Below are positions 52,001 through 64,000 of a stretch of 64,000 nucleotides of DNA, one piece after another. Position 1 is the first letter of the stretch. Every line of letters starts with the position of its first letter. The position numbers were made by a program, and so were the translations under genes. Where the stretch lies: positions 5,332,001 to 5,396,000 of the forward strand of contig NC_083382.1 of NCBI RefSeq assembly GCF_031755915.1, in the 5' to 3' direction. The notes under the pieces were generated by a model that was not told where the DNA came from, did not search any database, and saw nothing but the letters and a program-made list of their open reading frames with translations. The stretch is from Ziziphus jujuba. Its lineage: Eukaryota > Streptophyta > Magnoliopsida > Rosales > Rhamnaceae.

Positions 52001-53179
52001 TAAATCAAAATTAACAACATTGAAGAAACTTTTGTTTGCTGTGCCAATGAAATTGACAACACTTGAAATGGTTAACCATACATACCAATCCGTTCGATAA
52101 CACTCTTTGTAATGTAATTAGACAATCGCTTCCAATCTCCATACTGGCTTAAATTATAAGGACCAAGATGTCTGTCAAATTCTAAATTTCTGACTGCTTC
52201 ACTGTATCTCTCTTCCTTGATGGGGAAAAGGCAACAGAAGGAAAAAAACAAATAAAGAAGCAAAAGATGTCATTATTTATTTTATTGACATCAATATATC
52301 ACAGTTTTATATTTAGACTAACACAAAGGAAACAAATAATAACACAAACAAAGTAAATACAAACCTCATCTTCTGATACTTTGACTAGCCGTTCCTCTTG
52401 TTGATCCCACTTGCGAACAATTACCTGTTGCAAAAATCAGTCACTCGCAATGAAAAAAGGGTGAACCAAAAATGCTGATACACAACTTCCAAATAACAGA
52501 CAAACCAAATGTATTCCTAAATGTCCATAGTAATCAAAATGGTCGTAGGTAAAGAATGCAAGAGTCTAAAAAAGGATTGCATACCTCAGCAGGGCCAGAG
52601 TCAACAAAAAACCCAATTATTGGTGAGAACTCCTTCCCATCTCTGCATGTAGAAAATTATTTTGATTTGTGTATTCACCATAGACGATATAGATTTATGA
52701 AAATAACATTTAATATATCTCTCTCTCACACACATATATAGAATTTTTTTCTTTTTTTACAACCAAAAAAAAAAACCTGCTTGATGAACTATAATACACA
52801 AAATGTATGCCAGGAGGGATCATCTTTATGCCTTTGAAAGCAGGCCCTACTGAAGACATCTGCAACCAAAAGATATAAGAAATAAATTAGACAAAAAAAA
52901 AAAAAAAAAAGAACTCTGCGAAATGATTAACTTAGTAAAAGCAAATAAACTTTCAGCCTCCTTTTAATTTCCTAACCTAAACAAAACCAAGCTTTAGAGA
53001 TTCTCAACTCCCATAACTTCCCATTTTCTCTCATTTTCCATTCGGCCAAACAAGAAAAAATCAGTCGGTGTTACCATCTTTACCTGAGTATCAATCCCGA
53101 CTAGAGTGTATTGAGGAACGCCCAAAAGTAGAAGCGCCGAGCCCTGCTTCACTAGCCCTAGCGCCGTTTCAGGATCCAT
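49004..53179 (-). CDS. AAR2-family U5 snRNP assembly factor
   Basis: In yeast and animals AAR2 binds Prp8 during cytoplasmic U5 snRNP biogenesis; the plant homologue is presumed to act likewise in pre-mRNA splicing. Thirteen exons, in transcript order: 53179-53084, 52859-52777, 52642-52585, 52424-52365, 52215-52086, 51988-51768, 51681-51589, 51510-51439, 50872-50840, 50336-50205, 49851-49795, 49242-49150, 49060-49004. They total 1185 nt, or 394 residues plus TAG, with all junctions in frame. The N-terminal beta domain is clear: [12 protein letters not shown], then [18 protein letters not shown] and [10 protein letters not shown]. The C-terminal helical domain includes [20 protein letters not shown]-like [18 protein letters not shown], and [14 protein letters not shown]. 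The protein ends in an acidic tail. Length and structure look complete. Confidence 0.93.
50873..51438 (-). other. intron 8 of AAR2
   Basis: A 566-base intron, AT-rich, with a C run followed by an A run at about 51211-51236. No independent gene is seen. Confidence 0.7.
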
Positions 53180-53385
53180 GACTAGGTTTCTTAATTTTTT
53201 TTTTTTTCAAATTACTAATTTCTTTATTATTATTATTTTTAATGAATTTTTCGGTTTTGAATATGATTTTCTAGCTCTGGTATTTCTGGTAGGAGTGTGG
53301 AACTAGGGCTCATTTTGCCAATCGCCATGGAAGAAGAACAGTCGAGAAGCCTCTCAGTGGCGCGCTTTGGTGTACAGTTTCTACA

Positions 53386-53431
53386 TGGGCTGGGCCGATC
53401 CGGGTCGGACTTTATCCTTTTAAATTGGGCC
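53386..53431 (-). promoter_or_regulatory. site II cluster upstream of AAR2
   Basis: TGGGCT at 53386-53391 and TGGGCC at 53391-53396 overlap by one base, and another TGGGCC lies at 53426-53431. All are 200-260 bases upstream of the AAR2 start codon. Clustered TGGGCY motifs are typical TCP-bound elements of housekeeping promoters. Confidence 0.5.
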
Positions 53432-53614
53432 TTTTATAACTGATTACAGCACGAAATATTATCGTATTTTCTTTTCCTTTATTTCCTACCCTGAAAACTT
53501 CCAATTTTTTATTTTAGTTTGTTTTCCTTGTGCACCTATCACTTGTCAGCCTCATTTTGTTGAAAAATTGGCATTTGACTAAGCACTCGGGAAAATTTAT
53601 CGGGAAAATTTATC

Positions 53615-54012
53615 AAAGTATATTCAATTTAGAATGTGAAGATTTGAAAAAAATTTTAAATTTAAGAGATATTTGATTTACATTTTAAAAAAATCAATAC
53701 AAATCTAATGATATTAAATTTAGATTTTAATAAATTTTATAAAAATTTATTAAAATCTAGATATATTCAATTAAAATTTTATAAAATTCTTTTAAAATTT
53801 GGTGGTATTAAAAAATTTATTGATTTTAAAAATTTTTTAAAAATAATAAATTTTAATGGATTTGAAAGGATTTTAACAGTAAAATTATGAAGAAAATTAT
53901 TAATATAAAATCAACCATTAAATTTAAAAATTTCGTTGGATTCTTATAAAAATTTTATGGAGTCTATAAAATTCTATAACAATCCATCAAACTCTAAATT
54001 GAATATATTCCT
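53615..54012. mobile_element. MITE with AT-rich inverted termini (~400 bp)
   Basis: The left end carries TATATTCAATTTAGA (about 53619-53633). The right end carries its reverse complement TCTAAATTGAATATA (about 53992-54006), with similarity continuing inward. The interior is made of AAATTTTA/TAAAATTT-type repeats in both directions and could fold into one long hairpin. No transposase frame is present; the open frame at 53708-53890 is low-complexity. Exact ends and target duplication are uncertain. Confidence 0.7.
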
Positions 54013-55223
54013 TTTATTTTATATATTTTATTAAAGATAAATTTATCTTAAATTAAAACATAAATGATACTTATATATCTTGAATTTTTCATTACTTTAT
54101 CAAAAGCTAGCAATTTTATTTTTTTTTGGTGAGAAACCAATTTCTAGATAAATGATTTATAAAAACTAGTTTCTTTTAAAATTTTATGCTTTCCAAACGG
54201 ACTTAAAAAAAACACACTTCACTAATAAAAAAAATTCTGAAAAACAAAAAAAATAAAACACTAGTGTGAGAGATATTATTAATGATAAATTATTTATCAT
54301 TCTACATGTTAAATTTTAAAGTGCATATCCAACTTGTTTTATTTACGAATTTTTTAAGACAATCTAATTTAATATCTCTGTATATTTAAAGTATGTTTGC
54401 AGATGATTATAGATGTACTCATTCTCTATTTCAAGAAACTTAAACTAAAAAACTTGGGTTAATTTAGACATTTCAAATATGAATAACCAAAAACACAATC
54501 TCTATTAATTCATTGTTTTAATATAAATAATATACACTTCTTAATCACAATGTTGGCTTTCCCATACAAAAGTTGGAAACCGCAATATTCATTTGGGTAG
54601 TTGGTTTCCAAAAATTAGCATACAACTTAAACTACTTAATTATACAATCTTAGTACGTACATGATCTAGAAAAGTTTCCAAGAAAATCATCCGAATATGT
54701 CATCTGTATCATCTCTGGAAATAGTACCTAGAAAAATTGTTAGATTTTTCACACCAAAAAATATAATTTTTTTTTTTCTAGAATTTCACCATATCTAAGA
54801 GTTGACTCCAAAATTTCAGACTCCAAAATTTCAGAAAATCACACACCAACAAAAAAAACAAACTATTTTTGTCACGAGTATGCGACAAAGAAAGCGACAC
54901 ATACTTAACGGTAAAACTCCACAACGACTGCAAACCGTATGGACTGTTGAGCAAGACCTGACCTACCTAAACACCCAAAACCGCTAGTCCAAGTCAATGC
55001 TTCCCACTTTCCTCTCTGCCAAACCCCCTCAAGCATTATATCTAAGCCCTTAATATATATGTATATCTTCTCTGCCTTTCATTTCCCGTGGAATATATTT
55101 CTATCTTCTTCTTTTATATATATATATATATATATACATGTTGGTGTTTTGCTCTTTGATTGGCTTTCTTTTGAAGCTTTTTTGAGGTTCATCATATAAC
55201 TTCTCGTATATATCAGAAGAATA
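54013..55223. other. intergenic region upstream of the MYB gene
   Basis: No gene is seen. A (TA)n run lies at about 55116-55136, close to the MYB start, where it may overlap the core promoter. The open frame at 54802-54987 has no domain. Confidence 0.55.
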
Positions 55224-56840
55224 ATGAGAAATCCTTGCTGTGAGAAAGAGGGCACAACCAAAGGAGCTTGGTCTAAGCAAGAAGATCAAAAGCTCATTGA
55301 TTATATTACAACTCATGGTGAAGGTTGTTGGCGTTCTCTCCCTAAGGCTGCAGGTTTGTATATTTTAGATATTATATTATATGATTATTTTGGATCATAA
55401 ATTCCACATTTTTTATGTCACGCATAAGGATTCCGAGCTTCTAATCTCAATATGTATAAAATTTTCTTATTATGTCCATGAAGAAAAACAATTTGTCTTG
55501 TGATATTGGGACTTCATGCGTTTAAACCCAATTGAGTCAATTAAATTTTTCCTATTTTTGTCTGGAAAGGGAAAAAAAAAAAATGTTGTCCCTCTTTTGT
55601 GTACAACTTATCCTAGGGTAAAATTCAACGGTTCTCTCTCATGTGAGATCAGGTGGTTAATTAAGTGATAAAATTTCTAGTTTTTAAACCCAAAGTTTCT
55701 AGCTAAAATTTATCTATCAAAAAAATAAATAAATAAAATTTGTCTATTTTTCTTTTTTCCTTTTTTACTACCTTTAAATTAGTAGTATTCGTATATTTAT
55801 CTACTTTGTCTAATTGTGTTCATGTGAATTAATAGGTTTGCACCGCTGTGGCAAAAGTTGTAGGCTTAGATGGATTAACTATCTAAGACCAGACATCAAA
55901 CGTGGTAACTTTGGCCAAGACGAAGAGGATCTTATCATAAAGCTTCATGCCCTCCTAGGCAATAGGTACATTTATACCATATAAATATATATATATACAA
56001 ACATACATATATATAGACTTGCTTTATATGTCATGTTCTTAAAATACATACATACATACATAATATAACCAAATTTACATAATTTTGATTTTTTAGAAAA
56101 CATTCAATAATATTAACCATATACTGATCACGTTATAAAATGTTATAGCATTGATATTTTCAATTAAACTTTAAATTATATTTAATCATGTATTGAGATG
56201 ATAAAATTCTAAACATCCACGTTAGCTTACATCAGCATATAGATGAGCATAAAGTGGATGAATATTTTAAATATGATATAAATATATATATGTATATATA
56301 TATTTTAGGATTTTATGTATATATATATAAATTATTAATTAAGATAACATCTTAAACATTTGGTATACCTAAAATAAGTTGTTAAGAACATATGTTTAAT
56401 TTTCTAGATGACCATTGATGAATAGTGTATATATATTGAATGGTAGGTGGTCGCTAATTGCTGGAAGGTTGCCTGGTAGGACAGACAATGAGGTGAAGAA
56501 CTATTGGAATTCTCACATCCGTAAAAAGCTAATCGCTAAGGGCATTGACCCAAATAACCATCGCCTAAACCAAAATTATAAATCTCCTCCTCCTCCTCAA
56601 ATGGATCTTGTTTCTTCTGGGGGTGCAACACCGCCCGGATCAGTGATGAGCCATGCATGCAAGCCAATAGTCGAAAACGATAGAGCCTCGGACGATGCAG
56701 CAAGTTGTCTTGAAGAAGAAGAAACATCTGGTAACCATATAACAACCAAACTGAATCTGGATTTAACCATTGCCTTTCCTTCCCCTTCAGCTAAGATGGA
56801 AACAATAAACACATTTCCTACCCTTGTCCTTTTCAATTAA
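55224..56840 (+). CDS. R2R3-MYB transcription factor, subgroup 4-like repressor
   Basis: A DNA-binding regulator, probably a repressor of phenylpropanoid/flavonoid genes. Exons 55224-55353, 55836-55965 and 56447-56840 give 217 residues, with the two intron positions standard for plant R2R3-MYBs. R2 begins [16 protein letters not shown] and has the regular Trp spacing; R3 begins [13 protein letters not shown]3 contains the bHLH-binding signature [DE]Lx2[RK]x3Lx6Lx3R ([20 protein letters not shown]), so partnership with a bHLH/WD40 complex is expected. After R3 comes the C1-like KGIDPNNHR. Near the C-terminus [10 protein letters not shown] is an EAR/C2 repression motif. The protein is shorter than classic MYB4-type members and resembles the FaMYB1/MYBC2 side of the group. 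Intron 2 is rich in TA repeats. Confidence 0.95.
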
Positions 56841-56864
56841 TTTGCTAGATCATGATCAATCGGT

Positions 56865-56903
<39 letters not shown>

Positions 56904-57355
56904 GAGAGATTGATAATTGGATTAAAGTCAATCTCATAGTCTAGGAATCTCTTTTTGCTGAAGAAGTACAGATCTGGATGCTACAGCAAATTAATCAATT
57001 AGAAAGTAACAAATTTATAACCAAGAGAAGTTTGGATCCAATTCTTTTGCATGAAGAGAAAGGAATATTCAAGGCCAACGAGATGATAAAGTTTTGAAGA
57101 TATTTAGTGCACTTGCATGCATATTTGCCAAGAAGCCCAAAACTAATGCATACATATATATTATTGTTTTGTGTAATTGCTTGCTAATTACAATTAGCTA
57201 ATAAAGCGTATAAATAGTTAATTAAGGTTGGTTTATTGGTAAGACCCTCACATTCATATCATAATATGTATCATATCAAAGGGTTCAAAACATATACCGA
57301 CTTCTTATTGGATCCACTATTATATATATGTGTGTATATATGTATATATTTATAT

Positions 57356-57400
<45 letters not shown>

Positions 57401-59283
57401 GTTTTGTTGCTTTATTTTATTAGTTTCAGTTGATTTTTCTTGACCAATACTTTTAAACAAGTTATGTGAATATTAATCCTAAACTAAAAACCTTGAATTA
57501 AAGATTTCTACTCGTGTAAATAGATTTAAATTAAGTTAAAGTTACTGTGCATTTAGGGTTGCTTTTAGACCTCCACTTTTGATTTATAGAAAATTTTTCG
57601 TTAAATTAATGTAGTGTGTGGTAAACCTTTAGATTTTAAATTTTTAATAATTTAACCCTTTCGAAAACTAAAATCTAGGAATAACTTAGGAGCTCCTAGC
57701 ATAATCAAAATTTTAAAATTAAAATTACTATTTTATATTTCAACTAATAATAAAATTCATTATTACCTACTTATATGTATATATAGCAATGATATATATA
57801 TATATATAAAAGGAAACAATTATTCATATGTATATTGGTTATTATATAAAATTAAAATAGCTAATAGGTTTTTTACCAAATGTTTAAATTCTAATTTTGT
57901 AACTTTTAATCATTTCAAAATTATAGTTTACCAAATACTAATCAAATATCATAAAAATTGATCGTCATTTCAGTGGAGATTTTGCTATTTTTTCATAATT
58001 ATTATAGTTATCCTAAATTAAGCCTTAATTTCACTAACCCCGTGAGAGATTTGACTTAAACATTTAGATTCAAAATGAGTCAAATACATCTCGTTGTGAT
58101 GAATTGGTACATAACAAGTCCTTTTTTTTTTTTTTTTTTTGGGTAAAATGTTACTTTAAATTGGGAAAGCGAATTCATTAGATCACCTCTCCAAATACTT
58201 TTCAGAATATCAAGCAACTTTCTTCCTCTATTTTATGTTATTCTTTTTAGTGGGCAATTGTATTTGTACTCAAGCAATCTTAACGATGTATGATCTTAAA
58301 TCTACTACTTGTCGTAATGGGTAATCCTTAAGTTACGGAAGGGTCATGCTACTTCCTATACAACGTTGTATCTTTAGAGTTTTATTTTATTAATATATAT
58401 ATATATATATAGATATATATAAAGAAGGAACATAGGAAACTTATATTTAAGTTGTGTAAATTATTTTGGGACGTCTGTCTTGATTCTTTGTTTTTAGGAT
58501 ATAGCTCATAGACTACAGAGATGGTCAATCCGCGGGGTAGAGAGTGTTGAAAAAAAAAAAAAAAAAAAAAAAAAAGCTGAAACTTAAACATTAATTCTTT
58601 TAATTTTTCACGTCAACATGCATGACCCCAATATGTAAAATCATTTTGGTTAAAAAAAAAAAAAAAAAGAAGGAAAAATAGAAGAAGGATCAGAATCAAG
58701 TCCCTTACAAATCCATATGTGAACACATAGATCTAAAAATGTTGAATGCTTTAAAGTTTAATTACATAAATGTTAAACATTGCTCTTAAGCAGCAACACC
58801 TTTTATGTCTTCAATACAAGCAAAGCCCTTTATATGACAGCAACATGTGAAATCATGAAAAGTTGTAAAAGGATTCATTATTTCCAATTCTATCCCATTT
58901 TAAAAAGCAGTTGTCGTTTTTACACTTAGATTTATATAATTTCTTTGTTGATAATTTTACATTCAAAATGGAAATCAATAATGGGCGGAAAGGGTTCACA
59001 CAAGGTGACAGAGCGTAGCGGGAGAGAGCTTGCGCTTATCTACTTAAGGTGCAACCATTTTATGTCCATGTCCATCTCAGAGCTATCCCATTATGGGAAA
59101 GGGGAAGAAAGATCAATCAACTTCTAAAATAGGTAGAGCATTCATGTCCACACTTCTATTCTAGTTGTCCAATTCCACCCTCAAATCAAAGAGCAGTGAA
59201 CTCTATTTCGGGAGCAGCCTAACTATGAACAGCTTCTTTTTTTAAGTGACATCACATCATTCGTAAATAGAGAATAAGACATA

Positions 59284-59351
<68 letters not shown>

Positions 59352-60734
59352 TAAGGCCTAGTGTAAAAAGGTTAACATTATTACCTTTGCCACTACATCA
59401 TCTGCTCACATGTTCTTCTTCATTTGCCCTGTAGCTTCTCAAAAAACATTTTTTATTTTCATTTTTCCATATTACCCTTCTTTTTCTTTTTCCTATGGCA
59501 AAATCTACAAGGTTAATCAATCAAACCCATTAATTACAATACAAATCTAATAAACTTTCCTCATTAATATCGGTCTTCCAAACTTAGATTAATTCGTGAA
59601 TAATATGCATATATATATATATATATATATTTTAAAAAAAAACTCTATTGTTCTTATTAATTTCATTTTTATGGAAAAAGGGTATTTTTAAAAAAAAGTT
59701 AAAACATGTATTCAACATATTATTATATTATATAAGTGAAATAAAATACATTTTTTTAAAAAAATAAATATTTTCAATTATTTTTTACTCTTTTGCCATA
59801 TTATAAAATAATGTGTATAGAGAAGACTTTTTTATTTTCTTCTTTCTCTTCTAATTATTTATTATTTATTATTTTTAATATGTTAAAGCATTATTATCTC
59901 ACTAATAATTATATTTTTATCATGTATATTAAAAACAACTAAATTTAATATATATTTAATATTCATATTTTTTTCTCATGTTCTTTTTTGATGTATAACG
60001 TAAGATATATATATATATATATATAAACGTATAAACTTTCCATTTATGTGTTTTTATTTTTTGGCTGAATTTATTTTCCATATTTTGAAATAAAAAGATT
60101 TATATACATATACATCTATAATATACGTATACGTATTTTTGTCTAACTATGCGCCTAAATAAGATCAGAAATTATTTCTTCTTTCAATCCTATTGGTTTA
60201 GAGGCTCATATATATTGATTATCAATAACTGAAGTAATTTACGCAACTGGGATTAATCTATCCTTATCTTTAATCAAACAAGGTACCTAGTCGTATTTTT
60301 CATCTTGAGTCAAAGGTTACACAGAGTCTTGTTTAAGCTTTGTTTGATGTAAGGCTAAATCCTCTCTTCAACATGTCTTATCCATATTTTTAAAGGTTAA
60401 CCAATAATATAAATCTTTCTTAAATCTTTCTTTTAGTCCTAAATGGCCAACATCCCCTTTTGCTTTTACCAAGGAAAAAAAACAAAGATATGAAAGGAAT
60501 ATAAAAGATAGCCACATATTTTCTCAATGGGAATCCATTAAAGTTTTTACTTTTTAATATTAATTTTTACTACCAAACAAAGTTTTGTCCCTCATGGAAG
60601 CTGAATGTTCCCACTATGATTCACAAAGTCTTATAAGAATCTCAAGAGGGCTTTCCCAATTTCACACACCCATTTCTGGCATGTTTGAATATTTACTTAT
60701 TTAATTTTTCCCTGAATATTATTAGAAATACCCA
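56841..60734. other. AT-rich intergenic region with microsatellites
   Basis: No gene is supported in 3.9 kb. Simple repeats: (TA)n at about 56866-56900 and 57359-57396; a T run at 58121-58140; an A run at 58550-58575; (TA)n at 59292-59325 running into (GA)n at 59325-59351; and further TA runs near 59608-59630 and 60005-60024. Open frames at 57236-57433, 58382-58591 and 58945-59127 have no domain resemblance. Confidence 0.6.
59292..59351. repeat. compound (TA)n(GA)n microsatellite
   Basis: About 17 TA units pass directly into about 13 GA units. Confidence 0.9.
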
Positions 60735-60742
60735 TATATAAG
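60735..60742 (+). promoter_or_regulatory. TATA box of the DUF4228 gene
   Basis: TATATAAG lies about 112 bases before the ATG at 60854 and is followed by a GA-rich leader, consistent with a short 5' UTR. Confidence 0.5.
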
Positions 60743-60810
60743 TACTCCATTAACAAAGTTCTTAGATATATTAAAAAAAAGAAAAGAAAAGAAAAAAAAA
60801 AAAGGTAGTT

Positions 60811-60852
60811 TGAGAGAGAGAGAGAGACAGAGACAGAGAGAGAGAGCAGAGA
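60811..60852 (+). repeat. GA-rich 5' leader
   Basis: Imperfect (GA)n with a few C interruptions, ending right at the start codon of the DUF4228 gene. GA-rich leaders are a known site of BBR/BPC protein binding in plants. Confidence 0.7.
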
Positions 60853-60853
60853 G

Positions 60854-63643
60854 ATGGGGAACAGTATAGGGGGAAGAAAGAAAGCAAAAGTGATGAAGAT
60901 CAATGGAGAAACTTTCAAATTAAAGACTCCAATACAAGTTTGGGATGTGGTTAAGGATTATCCAGGCCACGTTCTCTTGGATTCTGAGGCTGTGAAACAT
61001 TTTGGCATTAGAGCTAAGCCTATGGAGCCCCAGCAACAACTTAGGCCAAAGAAAATATATTTCCTTGTGGAATTGCCCAAGTTTCTAGATCATGATCAGG
61101 ATCAAAAAGCAACAAGAAGGGTTCGATCAGGGATAAACATGAGTGCCAAAGATAGGCTCGAGTGCTTGATGTTGTCCCGGAGATCGGTTTCCGACCTTTC
61201 CATGGTTCGAAAACCGTCTTCCAGTATGGATTCGGGTTCGAATTCAGGTCCTATGAGGGTTAAAATGAGGCTGCCTAAATCCCAAGTTGCTAAATTGATG
61301 GAGGAGAGCAAAGATGGAGTTGAGGTGGCTGAAAAAATCATTAGTCTTTATATGGAAAATGGAGGCGGCGCCGACGGACATATGCCGCCGCTGGAGGGAG
61401 GAGATGGTTTGCTGCACCGCCACAGCGACGCACGGCGGAAGCCACCGCGGCTACCTGCGGGGCTCGGTAGCATTGGAGAGGATTGCAAAGCTGATAAGGT
61501 AAAGTTTTTCTAATGTGTAAATATTTAATTTTTCACGTACAACATATTTGGTAAGTTCCATTTTCATGAATATGATTTTAGAAAAGCAAAAAGTGATTTT
61601 TTTATCTTTCATATTGGTACCAAATTTGGTGATGCTGTTGTTCGTGTAGTGTGGGCCCTATGTAACTGCTGTATATAGTATTGTTTGTTTTCCATCCAAG
61701 CTTTACTTAAAAATTAAAAAATTAACAATCCATAAGTAGGCTACCATATTGTTAAGCCACAAAAAAAAAAAAAAAAAAAAAAAAAATTGGTATGCTACCA
61801 TATCAAGTTATTAACAAAACTCTTTTTTTTTATTCTTATTTTATATTAACAATTCTCTGTTTTTGCAATATGGTATGTTATGATTTAAAAAAAAAAAAAA
61901 ATTAGTTGACTCACTTCCAATTTGATATAAATTTTTTGATCATTATTAGGTTATACAGTAAATTTACTGTATAAGCTAATAATTACCTTTCCCTGCTTTA
62001 CCTTATTAATCTTATGTACATGCTCATAATTAGAGTAGTGATACAAATTTTTTGTTTTTTGTTTTTTTCATTGTCCTGTTGTGAAAAAACAGTTATAGAG
62101 CAAGGGAAGAAAACAGAGTGAAATAGAATATTTTATTTATTTATTTTTTTTTTTTTACTAGTGTGTTTTCCATATGTATAAAAAGTCAAATTTCAAGGCA
62201 AATTGTCAATTTGGAAGGTGATTGTGATGGTCAGAAGTTGGGTTTAAAACCATGGCTTAAATTAAGGAGTAGGAAAACCTAATTATATAATCTAAAATTG
62301 AAAGTCGGACAAATGAGACCTGTTAGTTGTTGCCTTTTGAAATATGTGACATATTCATTAAGTCGCATTCTTTAACGACTTGTGGGGAAGGAATAATAAA
62401 TTCAAGAAAATGAAAGATTAATTTTGTACTAAGCCAAAGAAAAATTAAAATAATTGGGAAAAAAAAGAATAGGATAAACAATAATGTGACACAGTTCCTA
62501 ATCCTTATCTACTGGCCTAAAGTTGGTTTGGAGGGGCTTAATAATCATTCTAGAGGATTATTCTTTTGACTTTTTTGGCTCTTACATCGTTGTTAGCTAG
62601 GGACAAAATTCAATGTGGTCTGGTTCTGGTCACCATAACTTGAATGTTTCATAATTTCTTCATTGAAATTGGACCAACCTCAACGTAATTTTAGGTTTTT
62701 TTTTACCCCTCATCCAGCATCTTTTTCAAATTTAGTTATCACCAAAATTATATTTTCCTTAGATAATGCCTCTAAATTAACATATAGAATTTTCGATGTT
62801 AATGCATTTAAACTTTTTTCTTTTTGGTCAAAGTTTATTTTCATGAAATTTCGGGTAATTATGAAAACTGACTTGGACAAAGTTTTTATTTTGTTTTGTG
62901 TTTTTTTTTTTCTGACCACTTCAAACAGGGTCAACATTGATTTGCGATATTTATGCTCCAAAATTTGAAACTGTTCTAATGTATTATATATTGTTTTCAA
63001 TCTTTCATCATCCACGTTTTTACTTTCTCAGCTTTTGTGATAGGTGATGAATATTATAGATTCACTTGGAATTCACACAAAACCATTCAAATTAAAAAAT
63101 TTCCAGAAGACGTATTGAAAATTTTATCCTCAAACTCAGATTTTTTGCATTTTTATTAGTTGACTGGGTCAATATTCAAGTTCAATTTGAAGAAGATTAC
63201 GGAATTCTCAGGAAGGTATCAGGCACCATGGAATGACCAAATCTAATTCATGAATATTTTGTTTTTGGAAACACGTTTTACTAATTCCTTATTCTCAACT
63301 TGAGGATAAAGATTCGAAAATAGAAATTACATGTAAATGGGTGAAAATTAGTTTAATTATTCTTTACGTTGCCAAGGAAAGCGTTCCAAATTGTGTGATA
63401 TTATTGCTAACACAGTTTTTATTTGTCGTTTGTGTATTGAAATGTTAGACTTTATGGAATCATTTTCTAAAATAATAATAATAACAATATATAAAAACAG
63501 AGATTATGGATATTTATTAGTTTCAAGTTATATATATATACACGTATAATTTACGGATGGTTTTTATGTAAAATTTGCAGAAACGGGTGAGTTTCGTTTC
63601 AGAAGAAGAAGGAGAAATCCGTATGGAAGTAGGCTGTCAATAG
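60854..63643 (+). CDS. DUF4228/PADRE-domain protein
   Basis: A plant-specific family often induced by biotic and abiotic stress; its biochemical role is not established. Exon 1 at 60854-61498 (215 codons) and exon 2 at 63581-63643 (20 codons and TAG) join at phase 0 across a 2.08 kb intron, giving 235 residues. MGNS at the N-terminus fits N-myristoylation, as is usual in the family. The PADRE core follows: KVMKINGETFKLKTPIQVWD, then VLLDSEAVKHFGIRAKP and KKIYFLVELPK. The middle is Ser-rich (a possible phosphorylation region), then MRLPKSQVAKLMEES and a Gly/Pro/Arg-rich tail. If the intron is retained the protein ends with VKFF at 61513 instead, so the last exon is the less certain part. Confidence 0.9.
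61499..63580 (+). other. 2.1 kb intron of the DUF4228 gene
   Basis: AT-rich, with an A run at 61761-61786, T/A tracts and no supported gene. The paired open frames at 62663-62968 (+) and 62710-63015 (-) overlap each other on opposite strands and resemble no family I recognise. This part may be an old transposon relic. Confidence 0.6.
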
Positions 63644-64000
63644 GTAGCTAGTAGCAGTTTAAATCTACTTTTAGGGAAATTAATTAAGCATCATGAGGCA
63701 GCCAATGCAACAGCCAGCTACCACGGCACATTTTTCTTTTTTTGGTGTCTTTGATATGAAATATATGTAAATAAATTCATAGTTTTTAACTGAGTTTATG
63801 TACCAATCGTATTCACCCCAAAAAAAAAAAAAAAAAAAGGATTTAAATTTATGTACCAATCAAAAGTGGAAAATCTCTTGGTTCTCGTGAGTGTGTATTA
63901 TTTTTCTCCCATCTTTGCCTGTGGTGGAGATTTACTTAAGATTTATCTTATTAATAGTAATAGGCTCTACATATTTCATAAATTATGTAAAAAGCACCCT
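63644..64000. other. 3' flank of the DUF4228 gene
   Basis: The probable 3' UTR and start of the next intergenic region. An A run lies at 63820-63838. No gene is seen. Confidence 0.6.

Noticed and set aside
62663..63015. Overlapping ~100-codon frames on opposite strands inside the DUF4228 intron
   Set aside because: Both lie within an intron, have AT-driven composition and show no recognisable domain.

Overview
The window is nuclear DNA from a flowering plant, most likely a eudicot. It is AT-rich, its genes are split by GT-AG introns, and it holds plant-specific families: a CC-NB-ARC-LRR (NLR) immune receptor pair, a PSTAIRE CDKA kinase, HIPP metallochaperone-like proteins, an R2R3-MYB and a DUF4228/PADRE protein. 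Poly-A/T tracts, TA and GA microsatellites and small transposon relics fill the intergenic space. All exon models were read by eye from splice sites, frame and family similarity; no alignment or transcript was available.

Layout. 1-4.0 kb: 3' part of a methionyl-tRNA formyltransferase gene (+), whose first exon(s) lie before the window. 4.25-22.4 kb: a tandem duplication of about 9 kb per unit, each unit carrying one large NLR gene on the minus strand. Unit A carries a 1.08 kb hAT-like element and other small insertions; unit B carries a 339 bp solo LTR and, near its right end, a copy of the formyltransferase stop-codon region. Each transposon is missing from the other unit. 23.3-27.5 kb: an intact eight-exon CDKA gene (-), encoding 294 aa. 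31.2-41 kb: three heavy-metal-associated (HMA/HIPP) genes in alternating orientation; the third has a disturbed 3' end and no CaaX box. 41.7-43.5 kb: an acidic protein with a mitochondrial-type leader (-), not recognised. 47.6-48.4 kb: a broken duplicate of one AAR2 exon with its flanking introns. 49.0-53.2 kb: a 13-exon AAR2 (U5 snRNP assembly factor) gene (-). 53.6-54.0 kb: a MITE. 55.2-56.8 kb: a subgroup-4-like R2R3-MYB repressor (+). 60.9-63.6 kb: a DUF4228/PADRE gene (+) with a 2.1 kb intron.

The genes do not form one pathway. The most informative part is the NLR array. It has two near-complete paralogues whose C-terminal LRR region is built from phase-0 exon modules. Behind these come small acidic tail exons that differ between the copies: a frameshift in copy A and a GC donor in copy B. 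The HMA gene group lies roughly 10 kb away. HMA proteins are known effector targets and NLR-integrated decoys in other plants, so the proximity is noted, but only as inference. I saw no CRISPR array, tRNA or rRNA, and no system that I would call wholly new.
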